Of a stretch of 26,937 bases of DNA, positions 7,775-14,995 are shown piece after piece. The DNA is from Bacilli bacterium. GTDB taxonomy: Bacteria; Bacillota_I; Bacilli_A; RFN20; CAG-826. The notes under the pieces are model-generated. The model was not told the origin of the DNA. It saw only the letters and a list, made by a program, of their open reading frames with translations, and searched no databases. The stretch's first letter is position 1. Each line of letters begins with the position of its first letter. Location of the stretch: contig JAILRR010000033.1 in NCBI GenBank assembly GCA_024698065.1, positions 1 through 26,937 on the forward strand, in the 5' to 3' direction. The position numbers and the translations under genes are program-made.

Positions 7775-7803
7775 ATCATACGCGAGCGAACTTGCTTTCG
7801 CAA
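7775..7803 (-). promoter_or_regulatory. rpmE promoter
   Basis: Minus strand: -35 TTGCGA (7803-7798), exactly 17 bp, -10 TATGAT (7780-7775). The start is near 7768. The -35 lies in a small CTTGC-GAAA-GCAAG inverted repeat. Confidence 0.7.
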
Positions 7804-7842
7804 GCAAAAAGTACGGCTAATTGTAAAGATGGGTTTCCTAGG

Positions 7843-8328
7843 TTATTCCTCTTTTTCGAGGTTAACCCCATTACTTTCGATGGGCTCTGGTTTTTCGTCT
7901 TCTTTTCTCTGCCTGATAAAGAAGACAATTCCCGTAGCAACTTCCGTGATTCCAAGAAGGAGGGATGGAGCGGTTCCCGCTACAGCAAACCAGACATTCA
8001 AATTAGTGTCTTCGCTACAAGCGACGATTGCTTTTCCAAGTACAATCGCACTAACAAAAACCATGGTTCCAAATAGCACAATCAAGAGCCATGGATAAAT
8101 GTTTGCCTCCACTGCTTTTGGCCTTCCAATGACAAGAAGCTGGAACAAAAGCATTACCCCAAGGGAAATCGTGGCATACATAAACGGCAAAAAAGCTCTC
8201 TGGTATGCATCCGCAAGATTGATGTAAGGCGCTAAAGCGACAGTGACTGAATTGAGCAAGAAAAGCGAGGCTGCAAACACAAACACAGCATAACTGGCAA
8301 TTCTTCTGATAATCTTCAAAGCTTCCAT
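7843..8328 (-). CDS. Four-helix membrane protein of unknown function
   Basis: 161 aa. Four hydrophobic segments are seen at about 8-30, 44-68, 78-102 and 112-138. A charged cytoplasmic tail rich in E and K (RQRKEDEKPEPIES...) follows. I see no catalytic motif and recognise no family. The ATG lies 3 nt past the stop of the metallo-hydrolase gene. Its SD (AAGGA) sits inside that gene's last codons, so the two are translated from one mRNA and perhaps coupled. It ends in a region with no clear terminator before rpmE. Confidence 0.75.
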   Translation of the reverse strand: MEALKIIRRIASYAVFVFAASLFLLNSVTVALAPYINLADAYQRAFLPFMYATISLGVMLLFQLLVIGRPKAVEANIYPWLLIVLFGTMVFVSAIVLGKAIVACSEDTNLNVWFAVAGTAPSLLLGITEVATGIVFFIRQRKEDEKPEPIESNGVNLEKEE

Positions 8329-8331
8329 AAG

Positions 8332-8931
8332 TTATTCCTTCACGAGTTCGATCTCGTCATTCGGTTTCATGAGCATCGCCATCGGCGCAGTAACCATCAT
8401 AGCCTGACGGAAGTCCCATGTCATTCCCGGTTTCATATGCATAGGGATCATGTGTTTAGGGTTGATGGCAATGGCTGCTTTTGTGGCATCCTCGGGGGTC
8501 ATTGTGTAGGTCCCATCAATCGGCAAAAGAGCGTAATCAATATTCTCGTCCCTAAGCTCATTCATCTCAGGTATGAAGTCAGTGTCTCCAGCGTGATAGA
8601 TTTTGACGCCGTCGACCTCAATCAGGTAGCCAACACATTCAGCCTTGTTGTGATGAGAGTTGTAGGCAGGGACGGCTTTTATTTTTAGGCCTTTGGATTC
8701 GAAGCTGTGATACACGCCATTCGTTAGTGCGTCCTTGGCTCTGATGATGTATCCGCCAGGTTTAAAAGTAATGAGTTCTGTGTTGTTGTGATCGTAGTGC
8801 TCATGGGTTATCAAAACAAGATCAGCGGGCGTCTTATAACCAAGCCCACAAAAAGGGTCAATGAAAACGACTTTTCCTTCGCTTGTTGTGAGGCGGAAAG
8901 AAGCGTGTCCTTGATAAAAAAGTTTAGCCAT
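8332..8931 (-). CDS. UPF0173-type metal-dependent hydrolase (metallo-beta-lactamase fold)
   Basis: 199 aa from the ATG at 8931 (MAKLFYQGHASF), with GGAG 9 nt upstream. An in-frame TTG at 8946 would add five residues and overlap that SD. The motif HEHYDH is the dinuclear zinc HxHxDH site. Further ligands are the His in YNSHHNK, the Asp in IYHAGDTDF and the His pair in IPMHMKPG. The family (YtkL/UPF0173) is widespread and probably hydrolytic, with no agreed substrate. N-terminal YQGHASFRL is typical of it. It is the first gene of a two-gene unit. Confidence 0.85.
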   Translation of the reverse strand: MAKLFYQGHASFRLTTSEGKVVFIDPFCGLGYKTPADLVLITHEHYDHNNTELITFKPGGYIIRAKDALTNGVYHSFESKGLKIKAVPAYNSHHNKAECVGYLIEVDGVKIYHAGDTDFIPEMNELRDENIDYALLPIDGTYTMTPEDATKAAIAINPKHMIPMHMKPGMTWDFRQAMMVTAPMAMLMKPNDEIELVKE

Positions 8932-8972
8932 AGATCGAAACTCCAATTCATTAAGGCCGTTAAATGTGCCTT

Positions 8973-9001
8973 CCTATAAATTTTAGAATCAGCAATAGCA
9001 A
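8973..9001 (-). promoter_or_regulatory. Putative promoter of the UPF0173 gene
   Basis: Minus strand: -35 TTGCTA (9001-8996), 17 bp, -10 TATAGG (8978-8973). The start is near 8966, giving a ~35-nt leader. Confidence 0.45.
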
Positions 9002-9050
9002 TACACAACAAAACTAATAAGAATAGGCATCATCTAGCTAAAAGCGCCGT

Positions 9051-9231
9051 TTGTTATATTTTTACCTATTTTTTGGGTAACCTTATAAATCCCAAAGAAT
9101 CAAGTGTTTTTAGGCTATAAACAATCACATTTTTGTGTCGCTTGCCTAAATTAGGTTGCCTGGATTGCCAAAAAGCTTCAAATAGGGGAATCTCAAAATA
9201 TGTAAAAGATTGAAGTTGTTATATTTTTACC
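9051..9231 (+). repeat. Direct repeat of a 16-bp promoter segment
   Basis: TTGTTATATTTTTACC occurs perfectly at 9051-9066 and 9216-9231. In both copies TTATAA follows 16 bp later (9083 and 9248), exactly 165 bp apart. The downstream copy is the promoter of the AbiEi-like gene. The upstream copy has no gene behind it. The rest of the 8932-9260 gap is AT-rich and holds only the two promoters noted here. Confidence 0.7.
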
Positions 9232-9254
9232 TTTTTTATTGGTTGTGTTATAAT
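9226..9254 (+). promoter_or_regulatory. Extended -10 promoter of the AbiEi-like gene, leaderless arrangement
   Basis: TGTTATAAT (9246-9254) is a consensus extended -10. TTTTAC at 9226 is a weak -35 with 17-bp spacing. The start codon at 9261 is 7 nt past the -10, at the expected transcript start. Confidence 0.65.
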
Positions 9255-9260
9255 TCGGCT

Positions 9261-9875
9261 ATGAGAGATACTTTGCTAGATAAAATCAAAATAAATTTCA
9301 AGGCAAACGAACTCTTTTCTAGCGCCGATATCAACGACAAAAACATGACTGAGGCAGCGAAAAAAGAGGAACTTGTTAGATTGGTTAAATCAGGCGATCT
9401 TAAGCGCTATTCCTATGGTTTCTACTACATACCAGGACACGGCGAGCCAGATGTCTCTGCTGCAATCGAGCTGCGTTATATTTCGCACGGAAAAGAGGTC
9501 TATGGCTTCTATACTGGCGAGTGCTTTTTGCTGGCTATCAATGGCCGTAAAATTTCCGTCAATGAAAAAGTCGAAATCATGACAAATAAGGCCACTAGCG
9601 GAAAGAAAAACGTTTATATGTTTGGGAAGCGTTTTATCCTTAGAAAACCATACTATCCAGTAGACAAAAACAACGTCACTCTCAATGCCTTTTTAAGCTA
9701 TATTGCCATGACTCCATTAAGCCGTCTTAAAGAGAATTACTCTGTTCTCGCAGACTATATTAAGAAGGCCCATTTAGGGGCAAACGACGTTATGCAAATG
9801 GCTTCGTATTACCCCGCTAAAACAGCGTCTAAACTCCTTGCATCAGACCTTTATAGATCCCTTTGGAAGCACTAA
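9261..9875 (+). CDS. AbiEi-like / DUF6088-like winged-helix protein (orphan antitoxin-type regulator)
   Basis: 204 aa from the ATG at 9261. A longer frame from 9210 begins inside the promoter and is not likely. The N-terminus contains a helix-turn-helix-like stretch, then EELVRLVKSGDLKRYSYGFYYIP (~37-58). This is the usual K-L-x-G-x-L-x-R-x-x-x-G-x-Y-x-x-P pattern of AbiEi-type antitoxins. The rest (KEVYGFYTGECFLLAINGR... FILRKPYYPVD) fits the alpha/beta C-terminal domain. AbiEi proteins repress their own promoter and neutralise the AbiEii nucleotidyltransferase toxin in type IV systems. No AbiEii gene follows; the next gene is convergent. It is a transcription regulator or a remnant antitoxin; exact family by inference. 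Confidence 0.6.
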   Translation: MRDTLLDKIKINFKANELFSSADINDKNMTEAAKKEELVRLVKSGDLKRYSYGFYYIPGHGEPDVSAAIELRYISHGKEVYGFYTGECFLLAINGRKISVNEKVEIMTNKATSGKKNVYMFGKRFILRKPYYPVDKNNVTLNAFLSYIAMTPLSRLKENYSVLADYIKKAHLGANDVMQMASYYPAKTASKLLASDLYRSLWKH

Positions 9876-9902
9876 AAAACAGGCCTTTGAAAGCCTGTTT
9901 TT
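9875..9902. terminator. Strong bidirectional terminator
   Basis: AAAAACAGGC / GCCTGTTTTT form a perfect 10-bp stem with an 8-nt loop, between convergent genes. Confidence 0.93.
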
Positions 9903-9921
9903 CTTATGTTTTCAAAAGGGT

Positions 9922-11094
9922 CTATTTTCCCTCGGTTTTCGTCTCTCCGAGACTCAAATCCCCATATTCTGAGAAGTCCCAGTCTTTGTGTTTTTTAACA
10001 ACCATCTTAAGGGCTTCTTTCATGAGGTATTCCTCAGCTAGACGTTTGTCTTCACCGGAGTTCTTGATGGCGGATTCGGCCTTATCCATCGCTATTTTTG
10101 TTTCACCTTCGGATTCCTCAACCAAGCCACTGATAAGGATATAGGCTCTAACAGCAGGGCCGGTGCTGAGGTTTGCAATGAACTTCTTTTCCTCGAGTTT
10201 AAGGGAGATGTACTCTTCTTTAGCCTCTTCAAATGGCTTGAGATAGAGATCAAGAGCCATCTTTTGGGCTACCGCATTAAGATATGTTCTTAAATTAACG
10301 GAATCCCTGCTTTTGATGGTGAACTCATTGATTCTTAAGGCTTCTTCGTAGTTTTTATCGTTAAGAGCCTTATACATTGCGACGTCATTAAGTTTGACGG
10401 TGAATTCCGTGACGGTCTCGTAAATCTCGGTTTCTCCAACGTCTTCGCCACGTGAAAGCTTGTCCTCAGCCAAAAGGATTTGGTTGTAGGCTTTGACGTT
10501 TGTGGAGTTATTGAAAATAAGGATATAAGCACCGTCGTTTTTGGAATCTAATGGGGCCGGGAAGATGTTGTAGCCAAAGATTAAGCAACCGGCGGTAAGC
10601 ATAACAAGGCCGACAATGTGGATTGTAATCATTCCGCGGGTTTCGGAGTTTTTGCCGATAACCATAAGAACCACGCAGAGGATAACCTCGAGAAGGAAAA
10701 GCGCAAGGGGCACGAAGATCATTGGACGAGGGTTGCTCTTCTCAACATCCAAAGGAACCACCTTTGTTTCGCCAGTTAAACCATCATAACCGCTGAAAGT
10801 GAGCTTCATTTTGCCGTTTTTATCGCGCTTGAAGCAGATGAATAAACAGTTCCAAGACATTACCTTATATTTGCCGATTTTGGCACCTAAAAGGTGGCCA
10901 AGTTCAAGAACTAAAGCACTTAAAAGAGTTCCAGTAAGAACTGAAATCAAAACGAGCACGACTCCTGGCATCGGAAGTTCGCTGATAATATCGTTATCAA
11001 TTAATAAAGGCCTGATGGCGCCAAAACCAACGCCAACAGCGCCGCCGAGCATAAGGGCGTAAACGACATAACCCATTACATCGTTCTTCTTCAT
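9922..11094 (-). CDS. M50-like (site-2-protease-type) membrane protein with degenerate metal motif
   Basis: 390 aa from the ATG at 11094, preceded by GAGGAGG; an upstream in-frame ATG at 11166 lies in the structured leader and is unlikely. Hydrophobic segments are at about 8-28, 43-70, 124-147 and 155-178, then a long soluble charged domain (~200-390). The second helix reads VLELGHLLGAKIGKYKVMSWN, which matches the HELGH helix of M50 proteases except that the first His is Leu (L63); E64 and H67 remain. The distal IFPAPLDSKNDGAY resembles the M50 third-ligand region (D187). In M50 enzymes two His and one Asp bind zinc, so this is likely a non-proteolytic relative or an unusual variant. It is a single-gene unit ending at the shared terminator. 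Confidence 0.6.
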   Translation of the reverse strand: MKKNDVMGYVVYALMLGGAVGVGFGAIRPLLIDNDIISELPMPGVVLVLISVLTGTLLSALVLELGHLLGAKIGKYKVMSWNCLFICFKRDKNGKMKLTFSGYDGLTGETKVVPLDVEKSNPRPMIFVPLALFLLEVILCVVLMVIGKNSETRGMITIHIVGLVMLTAGCLIFGYNIFPAPLDSKNDGAYILIFNNSTNVKAYNQILLAEDKLSRGEDVGETEIYETVTEFTVKLNDVAMYKALNDKNYEEALRINEFTIKSRDSVNLRTYLNAVAQKMALDLYLKPFEEAKEEYISLKLEEKKFIANLSTGPAVRAYILISGLVEESEGETKIAMDKAESAIKNSGEDKRLAEEYLMKEALKMVVKKHKDWDFSEYGDLSLGETKTEGK

Positions 11095-11113
11095 ATAAAA
11101 ATCCTCCTCTAAA

Positions 11114-11279
11114 GGCAATAAACCATAGTTATTGCCCATCCGTCTAGTGGTTGGTGGTAAAGCCAATCACACGTGTACTTCTACCATTAACCAGACGAAT
11201 TGATTTGGGAGGTCGTTATTGTTCGATTATCCTTTGAGAAACATAAGTGTTTCTCTTGGGTCGACCTCCATTATAATGG
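11114..11279. ncRNA. Unassigned multi-stem structured element (leader of the M50-like gene, or plus-strand RNA)
   Basis: Three consecutive hairpins lie in one intergenic stretch. H1 is GGCAATAA / TTATTGCC (11114-11136). H2 is CGTCT / AGACG enclosing an 11-bp arm (11149-11159 with 11182-11192). H3 is GGAGGTCG / CGACCTCC (11208-11269) enclosing GAGAAAC / GTTTCTC (11236-11255). A perfect palindrome CCATTATAATGG (11268-11279) abuts H3 and carries a TATAAT on both strands. H1 begins 4 nt upstream of the SD of the M50-like gene on minus, suggesting a cis-acting leader. However, the H2 arm is fully paired only on plus (two G-U pairs; A-C mismatches on minus). No known riboswitch or T-box motif is recognised. 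Confidence 0.5.
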
Positions 11280-11312
11280 CTTTCCTTTCCTATTTCTTTA
11301 TATTTCGATCAT

Positions 11313-11870
11313 TTACCTCTTTTTCTCTTCTCGAGAGAGTTCGACAAGAGCAGGGAGAACCGTTACAAGCGAGGCGTTTATATAACGCTTCATATAACGG
11401 TCGAATTTGGTGACAGTGATGGTTGCATCACGGAAACAATAGCCGAATTCATTGCCTACGATGCTTGCATATCTCCTGGAGATATTACGGTAACTAGCCA
11501 CGCTTAAACTGTAGTTGTTGGTGGTGTTTAGGAGCGTGAAAACCTTCGAGATGATCTTGTTATAGAAGAAAGCGTCCACTAAATCGTGGGCTGCGCTGTT
11601 ATAGCACGAACGGATAAAGGAGAAATTCTCCTTGGAATACTCAAGGATGGCATAAAGAACGCCTTTAACGTCTTTTGCTTGGCTGATTCCATCGACAACT
11701 TCATTAAGGAAAACAGCTGCCAAAAGATCGTAGATGTCCGTGTAGTGGTAGTAGAAGGTCTGCCTATGGCAGCCACACTTCTCGCAAAGGATTGTGACGT
11801 TGATATCGTTAAGCGATTTGGTCTGCATTAATTCTTTTAATGCATACTTCAGCTTAGCCTCGGTGATCAT
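11313..11870 (-). CDS. TetR-family transcriptional regulator
   Basis: 185 aa. The N-terminal helix-turn-helix is at about 22-45 (INVTILCEKCGCHRQTFYYHY), followed by DIYDLL, the standard TetR opening. The C-terminal ligand/dimer domain resembles the TetR_C_33-type domain of DhaS-like regulators. Three cysteines (C29, C32, C34) sit within the DNA-binding motif, unusual and possibly redox- or metal-responsive (inference). Its ATG overlaps the ATPase stop by 4 nt (ATGA), with AGGAGGGG upstream, so translation is probably coupled. It likely controls the ATPase operon, but no operator is obvious upstream of that gene. Confidence 0.85.
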   Translation of the reverse strand: MITEAKLKYALKELMQTKSLNDINVTILCEKCGCHRQTFYYHYTDIYDLLAAVFLNEVVDGISQAKDVKGVLYAILEYSKENFSFIRSCYNSAAHDLVDAFFYNKIISKVFTLLNTTNNYSLSVASYRNISRRYASIVGNEFGYCFRDATITVTKFDRYMKRYINASLVTVLPALVELSREEKKR

Positions 11871-14347
11871 AACCCCTCCTTTACGGCTTCTTTTTTGACT
11901 CTGTTGTTCCTAATGTTCTGGAAAACGATATCCAAGAGGATATAAATAACGGCCACAAAGGCGATCATAATCCACAAAATAGCCCAGTGTGGACCATCTA
12001 ATGTCTTAACATCGATGCCCATCAAGGAGGTTGTTTTTCCTCCAGACGCAAGCGGTGGCCAGAAGATGTCTGCATAGAAGATGAGCAAAGAAACAAGCGT
12101 TGAAGCGACAAAAACCGTTCCTCGATAGAGATCGAGAGGGCAACAAATGATCAAGAACGAGAGCAACGAGATAACCGTGAAGGCAATAACGCTCATCGTC
12201 TGAGCTTCTTCAAGAGAAACGAACGTTGGGGCGAAAAGGGCTGCCAAATAGATGGTGGCGACGCATAGGACCTCCGCCAGGCCAGCAGGTATGGCATGCG
12301 ACATAACGCCTTCCATAAAGCCGCCTTTAAGCCTCTTTGAGGCAGGCTGTAAGGCTAAGAAGAATCCGCCAACGCCAATGGAGACGAACTCCCAAATGAG
12401 CATGTTTCTCGTCTCAAATGGATAGCTAGGTCCTCCAGCGACCATGGAGACCAAGAAAATGGCGCTCACAATAATGGCGAAAAGGTTCTTACAAAGGAAG
12501 AGAGAAGCAGTTCTTTGAAGGTTATTGATAACGCGTCTTCCTTCAGCGACGACATCAGGAAGTTTAGAGAAATCATTATCGACGGAGATGATATGAGCGC
12601 TGCTTCTTGTGGCGCTAGAGCCAGAAGCCATAGCAATAGAGCAGTCCGCGCTCTTGAGAGCAAGGATGTCATTAACGCCATCGCCGGTCATAGCGACTTT
12701 ATGACCCTGGGCTTGCATAGCCTTAACGAGAAGTGATTTTTGCTCAGGCGTAACACGCCCGAAAACAGAATACTGATTAACGATGTTTGGAATCTCTGAG
12801 TCTTCAACGGTTTGCATGTTGATATAGTTGTCGGCGTTTTCGACTCCTACACGTTTGGCAATTTCTTTGACGGTAACCGGATCGTCACCAGAAATAATCT
12901 TGATATCGACGCCGTTGCTCTTGAACCATTCGATGTTGGCTTTTGCGTCAGGTTTGATGGTGTCAGAGATACCTAACAGACCAATTAATTCAAGTTTTGC
13001 AGGCAATTTTTCGTTTTTAATAGGCTTTTGGCTCCAATAAACGGCAAGAACACGGAATCCCGCTTCCATAAGTTCATGAAGCTTGTTTGAGGCGAAATCC
13101 TTATCGAGAGCGTCAACAAATCCATAGGCTCCAATTGCGAAAGTTCCTTCTTCGCCAAAGGTCGCCGCGCTGTATTTCTTTTCCGAATCAAAAGGAATCT
13201 TTTCCGTAGCTTCTATCTCTAAAGGAGTGAACGCGGCTGAAATGGCTTTTGCTGTAGCGTTCTCATCGCCGGTCGCTTTGACGATACTCGCGATATAGGA
13301 GCACAAAGCCTCATCGCTAAGGTTGCTACTGTAGTTATAGACCTTCTCGATTCCTAGGTTACCATCGGTGAGAGTGCCGGTCTTGTCGAAACAGATAGTG
13401 TCAACTCTAGCAAGCATCTCAATGCAGTAGAGCTCTTGGACGTTCATATGCTTGTTGGCAAGGTTCAAAACTCCGACCGTTAGGGTTAAGGAAGTCAAAA
13501 GATATAGGCCAGCTGGAATCATCGCGACAAGCGAGCCAGAAAGATTCTTAATGAAGTCCTGGTAGTCATTGAATGTGATGTTCCAGTTGAGTTTAGCCGC
13601 CCAGATGAAAGTCATGGCTAGACCCATGATTACGGCAACGGTTCCGGTGACATAGAAGATATCCAAAGTAGAGCGTTTAATTTCGCTTTTTGGTCTGTTG
13701 AACCTCTTAGCCTCGTCCTGAAGGCCTTCTGCATAGTTAGCGATTCCGACGCTTGTGACCCTAACATAGATCTTTCCAGAAACGACAACGGTTCCCGAAA
13801 GAACTTTATCTCCAGGGACTTTGCGGATCTTCTCAGATTCGCCAGTGACTAAAGATTCATCAATCGAAGCGTACCCATCAATAAGGACGCCGTCTGTGGC
13901 TATTTGATCGCCAGTCTGATAAATGACGATATCGTGGAGAACGAGTTGTTCTGTTTCGATATCAATCTCTTGGCCATTTCTAACCCCACGAACCTTTGGG
14001 TCTGTGATGAGTTTGAGTTTGTCGACAGCAATTCGCGCCCTGATGTCTGAGACGATACCAATAACAACGTTGCTGACGACAGGAACCAAGAAGAGGAAGT
14101 TCGAGTATGGTAAGTTAGCGTTCGCCATCAAAATGACGATGACGATATAGATGAAGTTGAAGAACGTGAAAAGGTTGTCGATAAGGATCTGCCAAATCGA
14201 TTTAGTAACCTTTTTCTGGGTTTTGTTGATAAAGCCCTGTTTCTTTCTTAACTCAACTTCTTCGGTTGAAAGACCCTCGTTAGGTCCTTTCTCTATGTAT
14301 TCCGCTTTCTGAATTAAAGAAATTAATTCATCTCTTCTCTTGGACAT
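11867..14347 (-). CDS. CtpE-like cation-translocating P-type ATPase
   Basis: 826 aa. The N-terminal cation-ATPase segment GLSTEEVELRKKQG (~25-38) comes first. The actuator TGES is at 168-171. The membrane motif is MIPAGLYLLTS (276-286), where CtpE relatives usually have PEGL. The phosphorylated Asp is D321 in DKTGTLT. Hinge motifs are KIISGDDPVTV and MTGDGVNDILALKSADCSIAM. The C-terminus has about six hydrophobic helices. VQELYCIEMLARVDTICFDKTG strongly recalls the CtpE branch, linked to calcium transport in mycobacteria; the ion here is inferred. There is no SD; an extended -10 ends 9 nt before the ATG, so the mRNA would be nearly leaderless. It is the first gene of an operon with tetR. Confidence 0.85.
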   Translation of the reverse strand: MSKRRDELISLIQKAEYIEKGPNEGLSTEEVELRKKQGFINKTQKKVTKSIWQILIDNLFTFFNFIYIVIVILMANANLPYSNFLFLVPVVSNVVIGIVSDIRARIAVDKLKLITDPKVRGVRNGQEIDIETEQLVLHDIVIYQTGDQIATDGVLIDGYASIDESLVTGESEKIRKVPGDKVLSGTVVVSGKIYVRVTSVGIANYAEGLQDEAKRFNRPKSEIKRSTLDIFYVTGTVAVIMGLAMTFIWAAKLNWNITFNDYQDFIKNLSGSLVAMIPAGLYLLTSLTLTVGVLNLANKHMNVQELYCIEMLARVDTICFDKTGTLTDGNLGIEKVYNYSSNLSDEALCSYIASIVKATGDENATAKAISAAFTPLEIEATEKIPFDSEKKYSAATFGEEGTFAIGAYGFVDALDKDFASNKLHELMEAGFRVLAVYWSQKPIKNEKLPAKLELIGLLGISDTIKPDAKANIEWFKSNGVDIKIISGDDPVTVKEIAKRVGVENADNYINMQTVEDSEIPNIVNQYSVFGRVTPEQKSLLVKAMQAQGHKVAMTGDGVNDILALKSADCSIAMASGSSATRSSAHIISVDNDFSKLPDVVAEGRRVINNLQRTASLFLCKNLFAIIVSAIFLVSMVAGGPSYPFETRNMLIWEFVSIGVGGFFLALQPASKRLKGGFMEGVMSHAIPAGLAEVLCVATIYLAALFAPTFVSLEEAQTMSVIAFTVISLLSFLIICCPLDLYRGTVFVASTLVSLLIFYADIFWPPLASGGKTTSLMGIDVKTLDGPHWAILWIMIAFVAVIYILLDIVFQNIRNNRVKKEAVKEGL

Positions 14348-14356
14348 GGCTTTGAA

Positions 14357-14365
14357 AGTATAACA
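14357..14365 (-). promoter_or_regulatory. Extended -10 promoter of the ATPase-tetR operon
   Basis: Minus strand TGTTATACT gives the -10 at 14362-14357. The expected start near 14350 leaves only ~3 nt before the ATG at 14347. No clear -35. Confidence 0.55.
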
Positions 14366-14438
14366 TTAAAAACGCGCTTTTTATCGCTTTTAAGCAACTA
14401 TTTTTTGTCAAAGTACAAAAAGTAAGAACTGGTCGCAA

Positions 14439-14461
14439 CAAAAAGAACTATCTTCTTTTTG
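14439..14461 (-). terminator. AT-rich hairpin at the end of tadA
   Basis: CAAAAAGAA / TTCTTTTTG form a perfect 9-bp stem, with the tadA stop codon in its loop. The U-rich part is inside the 3' arm, so terminator strength is uncertain. Confidence 0.4.
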
Positions 14462-14897
14462 AGGAGAAGAAGCTCTTAAGAAGGGCGTCGCATTCCTCCT
14501 TGAGTACCTCTCCGTAAACGAGAGGCCTCTCATGGCTACATGGCGAATCGAAGACAAAATAATTTGAGACGATCGCACCATCTTTCTCATCTCTAGACCC
14601 AAAAACAACTTTGGAAACACGGCTTTGGAGTATAGCGCCAGAGCACATCAAACAAGGTTCCAAGGTCACATAGAGGGTGGCCCCATCAAGCCTCCAGTTT
14701 CCTAGATTCTTTTCGGCATCCTTAATGGCCTCGATTTCAGCGTGTGAAGATATATCGTATTTGGATTCACGTTTGTTAAAGCCTTTTCCGATGATTTTGT
14801 CGTTTAAAACAACAACGGCACCAACAGGGATTTCCCCAGCAAACTCTGCCTCTTTTGCAAGCTCAAGGGCTATTTTCATGTAATCCAAATCAGTCAT
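14448..14897 (-). CDS. tadA: tRNA-specific adenosine deaminase
   Basis: 149 aa from the ATG at 14897 (MTDLDYMKIALELA). A GTG at 14915 lies inside the SRP RNA stem, so it is rejected. The zinc deaminase motif is complete: H52-A-E54 and P81-C82-L-M-C85. The enzyme converts A34 to inosine in the tRNA-Arg(ACG) anticodon so that it reads CGN codons, and is essential in most bacteria. Length is typical (~150-170). No SD is visible. The start codon lies ~12 nt from the 3' end of the SRP RNA, with no room for a separate promoter. Confidence 0.93.
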   Translation of the reverse strand: MTDLDYMKIALELAKEAEFAGEIPVGAVVVLNDKIIGKGFNKRESKYDISSHAEIEAIKDAEKNLGNWRLDGATLYVTLEPCLMCSGAILQSRVSKVVFGSRDEKDGAIVSNYFVFDSPCSHERPLVYGEVLKEECDALLKSFFSSKRR

Positions 14898-14909
14898 CTT
14901 AGAGAATAA

Positions 14910-14990
14910 AACCACCGCACAGGGGACCCTGACTTATGGCTGCTACCTTCCGGTCCTGACCAGGTTCGAGAGGCTCTCCTCGCGATGGCT
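14910..14990 (-). ncRNA. ffs: Small bacterial signal recognition particle RNA (4.5S type)
   Basis: The minus strand carries the invariant apical core CTGGTCAGGACCGGAAGG followed by TAGCAGCCA, including the GGAA tetraloop that binds Ffh. The ends pair (CCATCGC with GCGGTGG), closing an ~80-nt hairpin, and a short T-rich run TTTTATT follows. It is the short form without an Alu domain. It assembles with Ffh to target nascent membrane proteins. It lies between serS and tadA, as in many Firmicutes. Confidence 0.95.
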
Positions 14991-14995
14991 CATAT

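Noticed and set aside
7786..7805. CTTGC-GAAA-GCAAG hairpin as a terminator for the small membrane-protein gene
   Set aside because: It overlaps the rpmE -35, and no T-run follows on the minus strand.
9210..9260. Start of the AbiEi-like gene at 9210
   Set aside because: The added residues are encoded by the promoter repeat and -10; the ATG at 9261 fits the family.
11095..11166. Upstream start of the M50-like gene at 11166
   Set aside because: It lies in the structured leader with no SD, while the ATG at 11094 has GAGGAGG.
11149..11170. GGTGGTAAAGCC as a T-box GGTGG-type core
   Set aside because: The conserved AGGGTGGNACCGCG context is absent and no aminoacyl or amino-acid gene follows on that strand.
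11221..11232. GTTCGATTATCC as a tRNA T-arm
   Set aside because: No matching acceptor, D or anticodon arms could be placed around it.
14898..14915. GTG start of tadA at 14915
   Set aside because: It lies inside the SRP RNA closing stem. The ATG at 14897 gives the normal TadA N-terminus.
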